From assembly GCF_039542905.1 (NCBI RefSeq), contig NZ_BAABIS010000001.1:6944001-7008000 (forward strand): a DNA stretch of 64,000 nucleotides, in the 5' to 3' direction. Position numbers and translations under genes: made by a program. The notes below the pieces were generated by a model, which did not search any database, was not told where the DNA came from, and worked only from the letters and a program-made list of their open reading frames with translations. This document shows positions 27,134 through 35,546 of this stretch, in pieces. Position 1 is the first letter of the stretch. Every line of letters begins with the position of its first letter. The stretch is from Kitasatospora terrestris. GTDB taxonomy: Bacteria > Actinomycetota > Actinomycetes > Streptomycetales > Streptomycetaceae.

Positions 27134-27162
27134 GGGGCCCCGGGCGAATCGCCCGGGGCCCC
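27134..27162. terminator. Terminator between fxsA and rbpA
   Basis: A perfect 12-bp stem GGGGCCCCGGGC / GCCCGGGGCCCC with a 5-base loop is followed by TTT, between convergent genes. Confidence 0.85.
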
Positions 27163-27201
27163 TTTCCGTCTGACGGTGTGTCGCGCGTGTCGCCTAGACG
27201 G

Positions 27202-27576
27202 TCACGCGCTCTTGCGGCTGTCCCGCGGGTGGACCGCGAGGTTCATGCCGCCGGAGCGGAGGACGGCCAGCCGCTCGGCCAGCACCTCCTCGAGCTCCTC
27301 CCGCGTCCGGCGCTCCATCAGCATGTCCCAATGGGTGCGGGTGGGCTTGATCTTCTTCTCCTCAGGCTCCTCACCGTCGAGGAGTGCGGCCTCCTGACCG
27401 CAGAACCGGCACTCCCACACCGCCGGGATCTCCGCCTCGACGGAGAAGGGCACCTCGAAACGGTGTCCGTTCTGACATGCGTACTCGACGGTCTGGCGCG
27501 GCGCCAGATCAATGCCGCGGTCGGTCTCGTAGCTGGTCGCCCCGAGTCGCGTGCCGCGGAGAGCTCGCTCGCTCAT
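27202..27576 (-). CDS. rbpA: RNA polymerase-binding protein RbpA
   Basis: The 124-residue product has the RbpA layout: a flexible N-terminal arm, a core beta domain with CQNGH and CRFCG (the two-Cys pair that binds zinc in the Streptomyces protein), a linker rich in Lys/Glu, and the C-terminal sigma-interacting helices starting THWDMLMERRTREELEEVL. It binds the principal sigma factor and RNA polymerase and helps open promoters; in S. coelicolor it is a SigR target. A fitting SigR-type promoter is present upstream at 27639-27664. Confidence 0.96.
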   Translation of the reverse strand: MSERALRGTRLGATSYETDRGIDLAPRQTVEYACQNGHRFEVPFSVEAEIPAVWECRFCGQEAALLDGEEPEEKKIKPTRTHWDMLMERRTREELEEVLAERLAVLRSGGMNLAVHPRDSRKSA

Positions 27577-27638
27577 GAATCGTGCCTCCCGGGCTTCTGG
27601 CCCACAGGACTAGTGGTCGCTGTCTTCGTCGTTCGGTC

Positions 27639-27664
27639 AACGCTCGGCCACCGACGAAGATTCC
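27639..27664 (-). promoter_or_regulatory. SigR-type promoter of rbpA
   Basis: On the minus strand the sequence reads GGAAT, 18 bases, GTT, the exact SigR (thiol-oxidative-stress sigma) consensus, 63 bases before the rbpA ATG. The remaining gap up to 27828 is unusually AT-rich and has a CACATATTGTG palindrome (27759-27769) and the direct repeat TGTCACAT; its meaning is unclear. Confidence 0.8.
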
Positions 27665-27828
27665 CGTCCCGGGACATGCGTCGCCTGTCGTGCCGCCCCT
27701 GTTTGTACCCATCGTCGCCCGATTTGTCACATCTGATCGTTCATATCACCCGGTGTGTCACATATTGTGCACATCGTGACCGTGTCGGTGGGCGACCGGA
27801 TCTGGAGGATCACCCTATCGCCGCCGGG

Positions 27829-29484
27829 TCACCAGACCGGGCGCGGACGCACGGCGGGCGACTCCTTGGTCAGCCGCGCCTCCTCGTCGGCGTCGGGGAC
27901 GACGGCGACGAGCTGTTCGACGTTCTGCGGGACGGCCTGCAAGGCAGCCGGCGCGGTGGGCTGCGGGGCGGCCTTGGGGGAGGCCTGCGGGGCGGCCGCC
28001 TCGGTGCGGGTGTCGCGGTGCGGCAGCAGGGCGATCACCGCGTCGCGCAGTGCCGCCGGCGCCTCGTCGTCCAACGGGTCGACGGTCGCCGGGACCTGCA
28101 GCCGGACCGGGGCGGCGGTGCCGATCCGGGCGTAGCCGCGACCGGCCGGGGTCTGCGCGGCGGGCACGATGTCCAGCGGCACGCCCAGCGCCGACGAGCC
28201 GGTCTCCGGCGTCACCGGGCCGAGCACCACCCGGGCCCGGGCGGCCGAGCGGACGGTGGGCGAGATCCGGTCCCGCGCCTCCAGGTCGTCCACGAACACC
28301 ACGGTGACCCGGGCCGCCCGGCCGTGCCGCAGCGGGGTCTCCAGCAGCTCCTGCGGATCCGGGCGGCCCTCCGCCTGGGCCAGCTCGCTCAGCTCGGTCG
28401 GGTGGTCGAGCAGCAGCCACAGCGGGCGGGTGACGTCCTCGGGCGCGGCCATCCCGTGGTGGCGGGCGGCGTTGAGCGCCACCAGCCGGCGCTCGGTCTC
28501 CTTCGCCACCCACTCCATCGCGGCCACCGCGCCGTGCAGGCTGGTCTCCACGGTGTGCACGCCGGGCCGGTTCACCAGGCAGGCGTGCTCGCCGGTGCCC
28601 GCGCCGTCGATCACCACCAGGTCGCCGTGCGGCAGGGCCTGCAGGGCGACCGACCGCAGCAGGGTGGACGTCCCGTACCCGGCGGCGCCGAGCGCCAGCA
28701 GGTGCGGCTCGGCCGACCGCGGCCCGACCCGCCACACCACCGGCGGCTGCTGCGCGGTCACCCCGGCCTGGGTCACCGGGATGGTCCGCCGGCTGCCCTG
28801 TCCGTCGGTGAAGCCCAGGACGATCTCGCCCGGCGCGGTGACGAACGGCTGCGCCGCGATGTCGGTGGGCAGCGCCGCCAGCGCGGCCACCCGCAGCCGG
28901 TTGGACTCCTCGTCCCAGTCGAAACGGTACTCGCGGGAGCGGCCCGCCTTGCCCTGGACGACCTGCTCGATCCGGGCCCGGGCGGCCGGCTCGGTGTCGG
29001 TGAAGTACGGCGGGTAGGCGAGCTCCAGCGCCGCCAGCCGGCCCTCGTCGTCGAACTCCCAGGAGGAGAACGCGTCCTTGTAGCCGCCCTCGGCCCCGTA
29101 CAGCGGGCACGGGTCGTCGAGACCGGCCAGGTACGGGGTGAGCGCCGCGTACAGGGCGGTCAGCTTGATGTCCGCGACGTCCGGCTCGGGCGGCGCCGCG
29201 GGCTTCGGGTCGCGGCCCACCCACGCGGCGCTCGCCATCAGCGCGACCACCGCGAGCAGCGGGCCGTGCGGCAGCAGGAAGACGCCGAGCACCGCGGCGG
29301 CGGCCAGGAACAGCGTCGGGCCGCGCCGCTCCTTCGGGGTGGCCGCCCAGCGGCCCTTCGCCCAGTCGGCGTGGCGGCGCAGGCCCCGGCCGATCAGCGA
29401 CAGCGGGGCGAACATGTCGGCGGCGTGGTCGCCGGCGGTACGGGCGAGGTCGCGACCCCGGGTGAGGTGGCGGGTGAGGGACAT
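27829..29484 (-). CDS. FtsK/TraB-like membrane protein with a degenerate P-loop
   Basis: The product has 551 residues. The N-terminal 55 are basic, two close membrane segments span about residues 57-89, and the rest looks like an FtsK/SpoIIIE-type motor domain: a P-loop region near residues 266-274 reading GAAGYGTST, a Walker B-like LVVIDGAGTG and LWLLLDHPTEL. The essential Lys of the P-loop is replaced by Thr, so ATP hydrolysis is doubtful. A Pro/Ala-rich tail ends the protein. The start ATG at 29484 is chosen by the N-terminal MSLTRHLTRG. It lies downstream of the 64-residue membrane protein. Confidence 0.72.
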   Translation of the reverse strand: MSLTRHLTRGRDLARTAGDHAADMFAPLSLIGRGLRRHADWAKGRWAATPKERRGPTLFLAAAAVLGVFLLPHGPLLAVVALMASAAWVGRDPKPAAPPEPDVADIKLTALYAALTPYLAGLDDPCPLYGAEGGYKDAFSSWEFDDEGRLAALELAYPPYFTDTEPAARARIEQVVQGKAGRSREYRFDWDEESNRLRVAALAALPTDIAAQPFVTAPGEIVLGFTDGQGSRRTIPVTQAGVTAQQPPVVWRVGPRSAEPHLLALGAAGYGTSTLLRSVALQALPHGDLVVIDGAGTGEHACLVNRPGVHTVETSLHGAVAAMEWVAKETERRLVALNAARHHGMAAPEDVTRPLWLLLDHPTELSELAQAEGRPDPQELLETPLRHGRAARVTVVFVDDLEARDRISPTVRSAARARVVLGPVTPETGSSALGVPLDIVPAAQTPAGRGYARIGTAAPVRLQVPATVDPLDDEAPAALRDAVIALLPHRDTRTEAAAPQASPKAAPQPTAPAALQAVPQNVEQLVAVVPDADEEARLTKESPAVRPRPVW

Positions 29485-29543
29485 GCAGGCTCCGTTGACT
29501 GTGGGGCGGGCCCGGTGGGACGGGGGCGTTCGGATTCGAAGAA

Positions 29544-29573
29544 GGCCCGGGCGGTGGGATCCGCGCCCGGGCC
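29544..29573 (-). terminator. Hairpin between the small membrane protein and the FtsK-like gene
   Basis: A 10-bp perfect stem GGCCCGGGCG / CGCCCGGGCC with a 10-base loop lies between two co-directional genes. It may end or attenuate the upstream transcript, so the small gene would be made in excess. Confidence 0.6.
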
Positions 29574-29591
29574 GACAGGGGGAGCGCTCGC

Positions 29592-29786
29592 TCAGAACTT
29601 CAGGCCGCCGATCAGGCTGGCCAGGCTCGCGCCGCCCGCCTGGATGCTCGGGGCGATCGAGGAACCCGCGACGTAGAAGCCGAAGAGCGCGCACACCAGG
29701 GCGTGCGAGATCTTCAGGCCGTCCCGGCGGAAGAACAGGAAGGCGATGACGCCGAACAGGACGATTCCGGAGATGGAAAGGATCAC
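29592..29786 (-). CDS. 64-residue membrane protein of unknown function
   Basis: The protein has two hydrophobic segments, about residues 1-19 (VILSISGIVLFGVIAFLFF) and 28-42, separated by the basic turn RRDGLKISH, and a Gly/Ala/Ser-rich tail. The GTG at 29786 follows GAGGAGCAG. It resembles in size and place the small Spd-type proteins that accompany TraB/FtsK-like genes on Streptomyces plasmids, but I see no specific match. The only neighbours on the strand are the FtsK-like gene and rbpA. Confidence 0.65.
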   Translation of the reverse strand: MILSISGIVLFGVIAFLFFRRDGLKISHALVCALFGFYVAGSSIAPSIQAGGASLASLIGGLKF

Positions 29787-29819
29787 GGGTCTGCTCCTCG
29801 ATGAGGGGAGGGGGACAGT

Positions 29820-29847
29820 GTTACAGAAAGTGCCTTTATGGTGACAA
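29820..29847 (-). promoter_or_regulatory. Promoter of the 64-residue membrane protein, in an AT-rich patch
   Basis: On the minus strand TTGTCA, 16 bases, TGTAAC lie about 34 bases before the GTG. The gap 29787-30089 holds this promoter, an AT-rich patch at 29821-29870 and, near 30041, the promoter region of the ankyrin gene; I see no further gene. Confidence 0.4.
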
Positions 29848-30089
29848 AAAGTAATAGATGATGTGGCGCGGCAAATGGGTGGATCTCGGCCGGTGTCGCA
29901 CATCGGCGGTATACGTCCGGCCCCCCGGTCGTCGTGCGGGGCCGTACGGACAGGGCTCCCCGGGCCCGGACGGGGCGTGCGGGCCCGTTCGGAAGTTCGC
30001 CCGGATGGACGCGTGACCCGCGGGGCCGACCGCTTCCGCTACCGTGCGTGGTGACACGAACTGTTGAGACCGACCAGTGAGGCCATGCC

Positions 30090-30494
30090 GTGACCGACTC
30101 CGCCGACGCCGCGTTCGACCCCGAGGTGATCGAGCTCGCCGGGAAGCTCTTCGACGCCGCCCGGGCGGGCGACGCCCCGCTGCTCGCCGCCTACCTGGAC
30201 GCCGGGGCGCCCGCCGACCTCGCCAACGACCGCGGCGACACCCTGGTGATGCTCGCCGCCTACCACGGCCACGTCGACGCGGTCCGGGTCCTGCTGGAGC
30301 GCGGCGCCGACGCCGACCGGGTCAACGACCGCGGGCAGACCCCGCTGGCCGGCGCGGTCTTCAAGGGCGCCGAGGCCGTCGTCGACGCGCTGCTCGCCGG
30401 TGGCGCCGACCCGAAGGCCGGCACGCCGTCCGCGCTCGACACCGCGCGGATGTTCGGCAAGGACGCGCTGTTGGAGCGCTTCGAGGCCTGCTGA
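30090..30494 (+). CDS. Ankyrin-repeat protein
   Basis: The 134-residue protein consists of about three ankyrin repeats, with typical turns GDAPLLAAYLDAGAPADLAND, GDTLVMLAAYHGHVDAVRVLLERGAD and GQTPLAGAVFKGAEAVVDALLAGG. It has no signal peptide. Bacterial proteins of this size act in protein-protein contacts; the partner is unknown. It starts with GTG at 30090 after GAGG at 7 bases spacing. Confidence 0.88.
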   Translation: MTDSADAAFDPEVIELAGKLFDAARAGDAPLLAAYLDAGAPADLANDRGDTLVMLAAYHGHVDAVRVLLERGADADRVNDRGQTPLAGAVFKGAEAVVDALLAGGADPKAGTPSALDTARMFGKDALLERFEAC

Positions 30495-30516
30495 CCCGGT
30501 CACCTAGGCTGGGGCC

Positions 30517-30990
30517 ATGGAAATTCGTATGACCGGCTTCGGCCATCCGGACGGCGTGAAGCTGTCGGACGAGGTGCAGCAGGAGTACGTCCGCCGGTAC
30601 GGGGACGGGGACCAGACCTCGATGCACACCGACCACTTCGACCCGCCGGCCGGGCTCTTCGTCGTCGCCTACCTCGACGGCGAGCCGGTGGCCTGCGGCG
30701 GCTGGCGCGCCAAGGAACAGGACGACGACGGCCTGCTCGACGGCGACGCCGAGCTGAAGCGGATGTTCGTGGTGCCCCAGGCCCGCGGCAAGGGCCTCGC
30801 CCGGGCCGTGCTGCGCCACCTGGAGGAGCGCGCGGTCGCGGCCGGGCGGACCCGGCTGGTGCTGGAGACCGGCAACAAGCAGCCCGAGGCGATCGCCCTG
30901 TACCTCTCCGAGGGCTACGCCGACATCCGCAAGTTCGGGTACTACAAGGACCACCCGGACAGCGTCTGCATGGGCAAGCAGCTGGTCTGA
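30517..30990 (+). CDS. GNAT-family N-acetyltransferase
   Basis: The 157-residue protein is a single GNAT domain, with the acetyl-CoA loop VVPQARGKGLARAVL near residue 95 and a following helix and strand LVLETGNKQPEAIALYLSEGY. The acceptor substrate is unknown. The ATG at 30517 lies 6 bases after a TAGGCT box (30505-30510) and has no Shine-Dalgarno sequence, so it is likely transcribed separately from the ankyrin gene as a leaderless mRNA. Confidence 0.88.
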   Translation: MEIRMTGFGHPDGVKLSDEVQQEYVRRYGDGDQTSMHTDHFDPPAGLFVVAYLDGEPVACGGWRAKEQDDDGLLDGDAELKRMFVVPQARGKGLARAVLRHLEERAVAAGRTRLVLETGNKQPEAIALYLSEGYADIRKFGYYKDHPDSVCMGKQLV

Positions 30991-31055
30991 CGGCTCTGAC
31001 GGGCGGCGGGAAACGGCTGGACGCGGGCGGGGCGGCCGGTCATGATCACGGGTTG

Positions 31056-31847
31056 ATGGACGACGAACTCATGGACCTGGCCGGGCGCCTCGCCCGCGTC
31101 GACGGCGTCGTCGGAGTCTGCCTCGGTGGCAGCCGCGCCCGCGGCACCCACCGGCCCGACTCCGACTACGACCTCGGCCTCTACTACCGCCGCCCGCTCG
31201 ACACCGGGCAACTGCGCGACCTCGCCCGGCAGCTGACCGGGAAGGACGTCGACGTCACCGAGCCCGGCGGCTGGGGCCCCTGGGTCGACGGCGGGGCCTG
31301 GCTCACCGTCGACGGGCACCGGGTCGACTGGCTCTACCGCGACCTCGACCGGGTCGCCCACAGCGCTCGCGAGGCCCGCGCCGGACGGTACGAGATCGGC
31401 ACCCAGCCCGGCCACCCGCTCGGCGTCCACTCGCACGCGTACGCCGGGGAGCTCGCCCTCGGACGCGTCCTCGCCGACCCCGGCGGCGAGGTGACCCGGC
31501 TGCGCGCGGAACTCGCCGACTACCCGGTGGCACTCGGCGAGGCGCTGGTCGCCCAGGCGCGCTGGGAGGCGCCGTTCGTCCTCGCGGGCGCCCGCAAGGG
31601 CGCGGCCCGCGGGGACGCGTTCTACGTGCACGGCTGCCTGTTCCGCGCGGTCGGGGCGCTGGTGCAGGCGATGCACGGGCGGGCGGGGCAGTGGCTGATC
31701 AACGAGAAGGGCGCGGTGGCCTCGGCCGCGCTGCTGCCCGGCGCGCCGGAGCACTTCGCGGAGCGGGTGCGGGCGGTCTTCGCCGGGGACGACCTGAACG
31801 GCGCGGTCGACGCGGCGCTCGCGCTCGTCCAGGACGCGCTGGGCTGA
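31056..31847 (+). CDS. Nucleotidyltransferase of the pol-beta superfamily
   Basis: The 263-residue protein has the minimal nucleotidyltransferase motif: GGS at residues 24-26 followed by the DSDYD pair (metal ligands Asp37 and Asp39), and a third Asp in HRVDWLYRD. The rest is a helical domain similar to DUF4037-like and kanamycin nucleotidyltransferase-like enzymes. Such proteins modify small molecules or act as toxins of MNT/HEPN pairs; no HEPN partner is next to it. The ATG at 31056 is preferred to the TTG three bases upstream. Confidence 0.8.
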   Translation: MDDELMDLAGRLARVDGVVGVCLGGSRARGTHRPDSDYDLGLYYRRPLDTGQLRDLARQLTGKDVDVTEPGGWGPWVDGGAWLTVDGHRVDWLYRDLDRVAHSAREARAGRYEIGTQPGHPLGVHSHAYAGELALGRVLADPGGEVTRLRAELADYPVALGEALVAQARWEAPFVLAGARKGAARGDAFYVHGCLFRAVGALVQAMHGRAGQWLINEKGAVASAALLPGAPEHFAERVRAVFAGDDLNGAVDAALALVQDALG

Positions 31848-32100
31848 CCCGGCGTCACGGACGCCCGGAACGCGAGCCGTCGACCGGTCGCGAGCCGGTG
31901 CACCGGCCGGGTGCGCCGGCGCCGCTGGGCCGGGGGTCCGAGGCCGCGGGGCCCGTCGTTGCCCCACCCGCCCGGGCCGTTCGACCGGCGTGGCGTCGGG
32001 CGGCCCGGCTCCTTCGCCCTACCGGGCGAGCCGACGTGCGGCCGGGCGCGGCGCCGAGGCCGACGGCCCGCGGTCCGGGCCGCGGTGGACCGGCTTCCCG

Positions 32101-33813
32101 TCAGGAGCGTTCGCGGTGCGCTCCTCCCGGAGATTCGAGCGCGCGTCGCATGGTGACCCGGGGCCACCGGTCGAGGCCGTGGGCCCGTTCGGCCGCGCGG
32201 ATCCGGCGCAGGTCCGGACCGAGGGCGGCCTCGTCGAGGACGCGGAAGCCGCAACGGCGGTAGTACGGCGCGTTCCAGGGCACCTCGGCGAAGGTGGTGA
32301 GGGTCAGCGCCGGCAGGCCGAGGGCGGTGGCCCGGGCGGCGGCGTGCTCGATCAGGACGCGGCCGATGCCCCGGCGGGCGTGGTCGGGGTGGACCGAGAC
32401 CTGCTCGATGTGCAGGGCGCCGTCGGCGGGTTCGGCGACCAGGTAGGCGACGGGGCGGCCGTCGGGGTCGTCGGGGTCGACGGCGACCCAGGCGAGCCCG
32501 GCCCGCTGGTAGCGGCCGAGTTCGGTGAGCGTGAAGGGCTCGTCGTCGGCGATCGCGGCCATGTCGAGGTCGCGGAAGGGCCGGCCGGCGGCCCGTTCGA
32601 CGTCCTGGAGCAGCGGCAGATCGGCGGGGGTCGCCTCGCGGACCGGTGCGGGCCGCGGCCGCGGGGCCTTGCGGCCGTGCACGGACTCGTACTCGGCCGC
32701 CAGCCACGGCGCCAGGTCCTCGATCAGGACGGCCATTTCGGCGCGGTCGGTGGCGGCGGGGGTGCGGGCGGTGCGCGCGGCGAGGGCGAACTGGTCGGCG
32801 CGGCCGGGGTAGTAGTGGCCGATGACGGCGGCGGACGCCTCCAGGTCGCTGGTCCAGCCGCCCCAGCGGTCCATCACCAGCGTCAGACCGGTGCGGACCA
32901 GCCGGCGGGAGGCGCCGCGGCCGAGTGCCGCCAGCCCGGCCCCGTCGGCGCCGGCCAGCCGCTCCCGCCAGCCCGGGAGGGCGAGTGCCAGGTCGCCGTT
33001 GGTCTCCCGGGCGAGCAGCGAGGTGGGGCGGTAGCGGGGGAGGTGCTCGGCGAGGTCCGGGCCGAGCAGCGGGGTGCACAGGCACGCGAGGAACCAGCCG
33101 AGGTCGTACCGCTCCCGCTCGCTGAGCAGCCCGGCCGCGCCGAACAGCAGCACGCCGGCGCCGTTCAGCTGCGGGAACGCGGCGTCGAGCTCCGCTTCGA
33201 GGGCGTCGGCGCGCTGCCGGTCCGCCGGGGTGGGCTCGCCGTGCAGGGCGATCAGCAGGTCCAGGTCGGAGACGCCCGGGACGGCCGCGCCGCGCGGGAT
33301 GCTGCCGTACAGGTAGGCGCTGTGCAGGCGTTCGGGGCCGAAGGCGGCGGCGACCCGCTCGCGGGCGGCGGCCACCACCGGCGCGTACCCGGGCTGCACG
33401 CGGCGCAGGGATCCCTCGCGGACGAAGAAGCCGTGCTCGTCGAGGCCCGGACCGGCCGCCGTGACCAGGTCGGGGGCGGTGGCGAACGGCTCGGCCTCGC
33501 AGCGCAGTCCGTCGGTGGCGGCGAGGAGGCGGACCGCGCCGGACGGGAACCGCAGCTCGCCGCCGACCTCCCGGCCGGTCGACCGCCGGCGCACCGGGCG
33601 GACGCCGGTGACGCGTTCGCCGAGGAAGGCGGCGAGCGGGTGGCCGGGGATGCTGGTGGCGGACGGCGCGGGTGTCGCGGGGGAGAGGACCAGCCGGTGG
33701 TCGACGGCCTCCGGGCGCAGCGGCGGGAGGCCGTCGAAGTGCAGCAGCAGGCCCTCCGGTCCGTCGGTGACCCGGTCGAGGCGGCGGCCGAGCAGGGCGG
33801 CGAGGTGGTCCAT
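32101..33813 (-). CDS. Three-domain fusion: N-terminal domain, nucleotidyltransferase, GNAT acetyltransferase
   Basis: The product has 570 residues. Residues 1 to about 140 form a beta-rich domain I do not recognise. Residues 150-380 are a nucleotidyltransferase with GS at 170-171 and the DLD metal pair at 183-185, plus a helical part like aminoglycoside adenylyltransferases. Residues 390-560 are a GNAT acetyltransferase with the acetyl-CoA loop ARRGIGRVLIEH near 480-490. Both enzyme motifs look intact. Two small-molecule-modifying activities in one chain recall bifunctional antibiotic-modifying enzymes, but the substrate is unknown. The ATG at 33813 begins MDHLAALLGRRLDRV; upstream frame is shadow. 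It is divergent from a second GNAT gene. Confidence 0.78.
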   Translation of the reverse strand: MDHLAALLGRRLDRVTDGPEGLLLHFDGLPPLRPEAVDHRLVLSPATPAPSATSIPGHPLAAFLGERVTGVRPVRRRSTGREVGGELRFPSGAVRLLAATDGLRCEAEPFATAPDLVTAAGPGLDEHGFFVREGSLRRVQPGYAPVVAAARERVAAAFGPERLHSAYLYGSIPRGAAVPGVSDLDLLIALHGEPTPADRQRADALEAELDAAFPQLNGAGVLLFGAAGLLSERERYDLGWFLACLCTPLLGPDLAEHLPRYRPTSLLARETNGDLALALPGWRERLAGADGAGLAALGRGASRRLVRTGLTLVMDRWGGWTSDLEASAAVIGHYYPGRADQFALAARTARTPAATDRAEMAVLIEDLAPWLAAEYESVHGRKAPRPRPAPVREATPADLPLLQDVERAAGRPFRDLDMAAIADDEPFTLTELGRYQRAGLAWVAVDPDDPDGRPVAYLVAEPADGALHIEQVSVHPDHARRGIGRVLIEHAAARATALGLPALTLTTFAEVPWNAPYYRRCGFRVLDEAALGPDLRRIRAAERAHGLDRWPRVTMRRALESPGGAHRERS

Positions 33814-33895
33814 CCGGCGATCGTGGCACCCCCGGGCGCACCGTACAACGGATATTCGCTGTTCGGGGGCGGTGCGCGGGGCTAGGGTCCGCCCC

Positions 33896-34432
33896 ATGGC
33901 GGAACTGCGTGAATTGCGGACGGAGCGGCTGCGGCTGCGGCAGTGGCGGGAGACGGACCTGGAGCCGTGGGCGGCGATGAACGCAGACCCGCAGGTGCGG
34001 GAGTTCTTCCCCGAGGTGCTGACCGCGGAGCGGAGCGCGGCCTCGCTGGCGTACTTCCGGGCCGAGCTGGCGGAACGCGGCTGGGGCTGGTGGGCCGTGG
34101 AGGCCGTCGCCACCGGGGAGTTCATCGGGTTCACCGGGCTGGACCCGGTGGACGAGGAGATGCCGTTCGACGGTGTCGAGATCGGCTGGCGGCTGGCCCG
34201 CTCCGCCTGGGGGCACGGCTACGCGACCGAGGCGGCGCGGGCCGCGCTGGCGTTCGGCTTCGGGACGCTCGACCTGCCGGAGATCCTGGCGGTCACGGCG
34301 GCGGGCAACCTGCGCTCGCAGGCGGTGATGGAGCGGATCGGGATGACCCGCGACCCGGCGGACGACTTCGACGACCCGACGGTCCCCGAGGGCCCGCTGC
34401 GGGCGAGCGTGCTGTACCGGATCACCCGGTAG
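33896..34432 (+). CDS. GNAT-family N-acetyltransferase (RimJ/RimL type)
   Basis: The 178-residue protein has the RimJ-like layout: ERLRLRQWRETDLEPW at the start, WRLARSAWGHGYATEAARAAL for the acetyl-CoA loop, and NLRSQAVMERIGMTRDPADDF near the end. The substrate is probably a protein N-terminus or a small amine. The ATG at 33896 follows a TAGGGT box (33883-33888) by 7 bases with no ribosome binding site, so it may be leaderless. Only 82 bases separate it from the divergent fusion gene. Confidence 0.88.
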   Translation: MAELRELRTERLRLRQWRETDLEPWAAMNADPQVREFFPEVLTAERSAASLAYFRAELAERGWGWWAVEAVATGEFIGFTGLDPVDEEMPFDGVEIGWRLARSAWGHGYATEAARAALAFGFGTLDLPEILAVTAAGNLRSQAVMERIGMTRDPADDFDDPTVPEGPLRASVLYRITR

Positions 34433-34546
34433 CACCCCCGTGCTCGACGGCTGACCTGCGCCGACGGCCCGTCGCGGGCTGCGGTAGGGTCGCGCGGTCG
34501 AGCCGCTGCCCGCCCTCCGCGCGGGCCTCGTGAGGGAGTGTCCGGT

Positions 34547-35521
34547 ATGTCGCCGAGGTCGGATCAGGACGCGGCTGCGGCCGTTGCGACGCCGGCGCCC
34601 TCCCGGCTCGCCGAGGCCGCCGCGCGGCAGGACGCCGGACGCCGGGCGGGACTGCGGGGGCGGCCGTGGCTGCGGCGGTCGGTCGTCGCGGTGGTCGCCG
34701 GCGCCGTGCTGGCGGGGGCCGGGTGGCTGTGGGCCGACGCGCGTCCGGTCGCGCTCGGCTCGCTCGGGCCCGGTGAGTGCTTCCGCTGGCCCTCGGAGCA
34801 GTACGTGGAGAAGCGCGCGGAGGAGTTCGACGGCTTCCCGCGGATGGTGGCGCGGGCCTCCTGCGCCGGTGACCACGACGGCGAGGTGGTCGACCGGATC
34901 GCGGTCGAACCCGCGCGGGCCGCAGCCGCGGCCGACGACCCCCCGGGTGCCTCTGCGGCCTGCGGGCGGGCGTTCACCCGGGCCAACCCGGACTACTGGG
35001 CGCTGCCCGCGAACGTCGCGATGGTGGCCGTGCCGCCGTGGAAGGGCCACCTGGCCGACCAGCCGGACGTCACCTGCCTCTACATGGGCAAGAGCTTCGT
35101 GATCAACGGCGGCCTGCGGGCGGACACCTCCCGGCTGACCGACGGGCAGCGGCGCTACCTGGAGGCCGTCGATCCGTACAACGAACTCTCGAGTGATGCC
35201 CTCGACCTCGCGGGGGTGTCGGTCGACCGGCTGTCCGCCTGGGCGGGCGAGATGGCGGCCGCCGAGCAGACCATGGTGGAGCGGCTGGAGCAGCTGGGTG
35301 CCCCGGCCGGGGCCGAGCAGGCGTTCACCCGGGTCGTCGAGCTGCACCGGGCGGCGCAGTCGGACTGGCAGCAGGTCGCTTCGGCCCGGACTTCCGCGGG
35401 CGCCCGCCGCCTCGCCGAGGCGGCCCGGGACACCGAGCACCAGGCGATGGACCCGGCGCTGGCGGTCCGTGCGGCGCTGGGGCTGTCGACCACGATGCGG
35501 CCGGCGGGCTGGTCGCTCTGA
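34547..35521 (+). CDS. Membrane-anchored protein with septum-formation-like domain
   Basis: The 324-residue protein has a cytoplasmic head, one membrane segment at about residues 45-65 and a long outer domain with paired Cys (PGECFRWP, ASCAGDHDGEVV, AACGRAFT, VTCLYMG). That Cys pattern matches the actinobacterial septum-formation domain (DUF4333/Septum_form-like). The last 100 residues are helical. The function is not known. The ATG at 34547 has GAGGGAG at 9 bases; a GTG nine bases earlier is too close to it. Confidence 0.72.
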   Translation: MSPRSDQDAAAAVATPAPSRLAEAAARQDAGRRAGLRGRPWLRRSVVAVVAGAVLAGAGWLWADARPVALGSLGPGECFRWPSEQYVEKRAEEFDGFPRMVARASCAGDHDGEVVDRIAVEPARAAAAADDPPGASAACGRAFTRANPDYWALPANVAMVAVPPWKGHLADQPDVTCLYMGKSFVINGGLRADTSRLTDGQRRYLEAVDPYNELSSDALDLAGVSVDRLSAWAGEMAAAEQTMVERLEQLGAPAGAEQAFTRVVELHRAAQSDWQQVASARTSAGARRLAEAARDTEHQAMDPALAVRAALGLSTTMRPAGWSL

Positions 35522-35546
35522 CCGCGCGGTGCCGGCTGCCGGGTGC

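Noticed and set aside
24647..29676. Long open frames opposite lnt-fxsA (822 codons) and opposite the FtsK-like gene (832 codons)
   Set aside because: Both are complements of recognised genes and carry no family motif.
31848..32100. A gene between the nucleotidyltransferase and the fusion gene
   Set aside because: The 253-base gap shows no start with a ribosome binding site and no coding bias; it likely holds only the 3' ends of two convergent transcripts.
31622..35440. Minus-strand open frame of 1272 codons
   Set aside because: It overlaps several convincing genes on both strands and is Arg/Pro/Gly-rich low-complexity translation.
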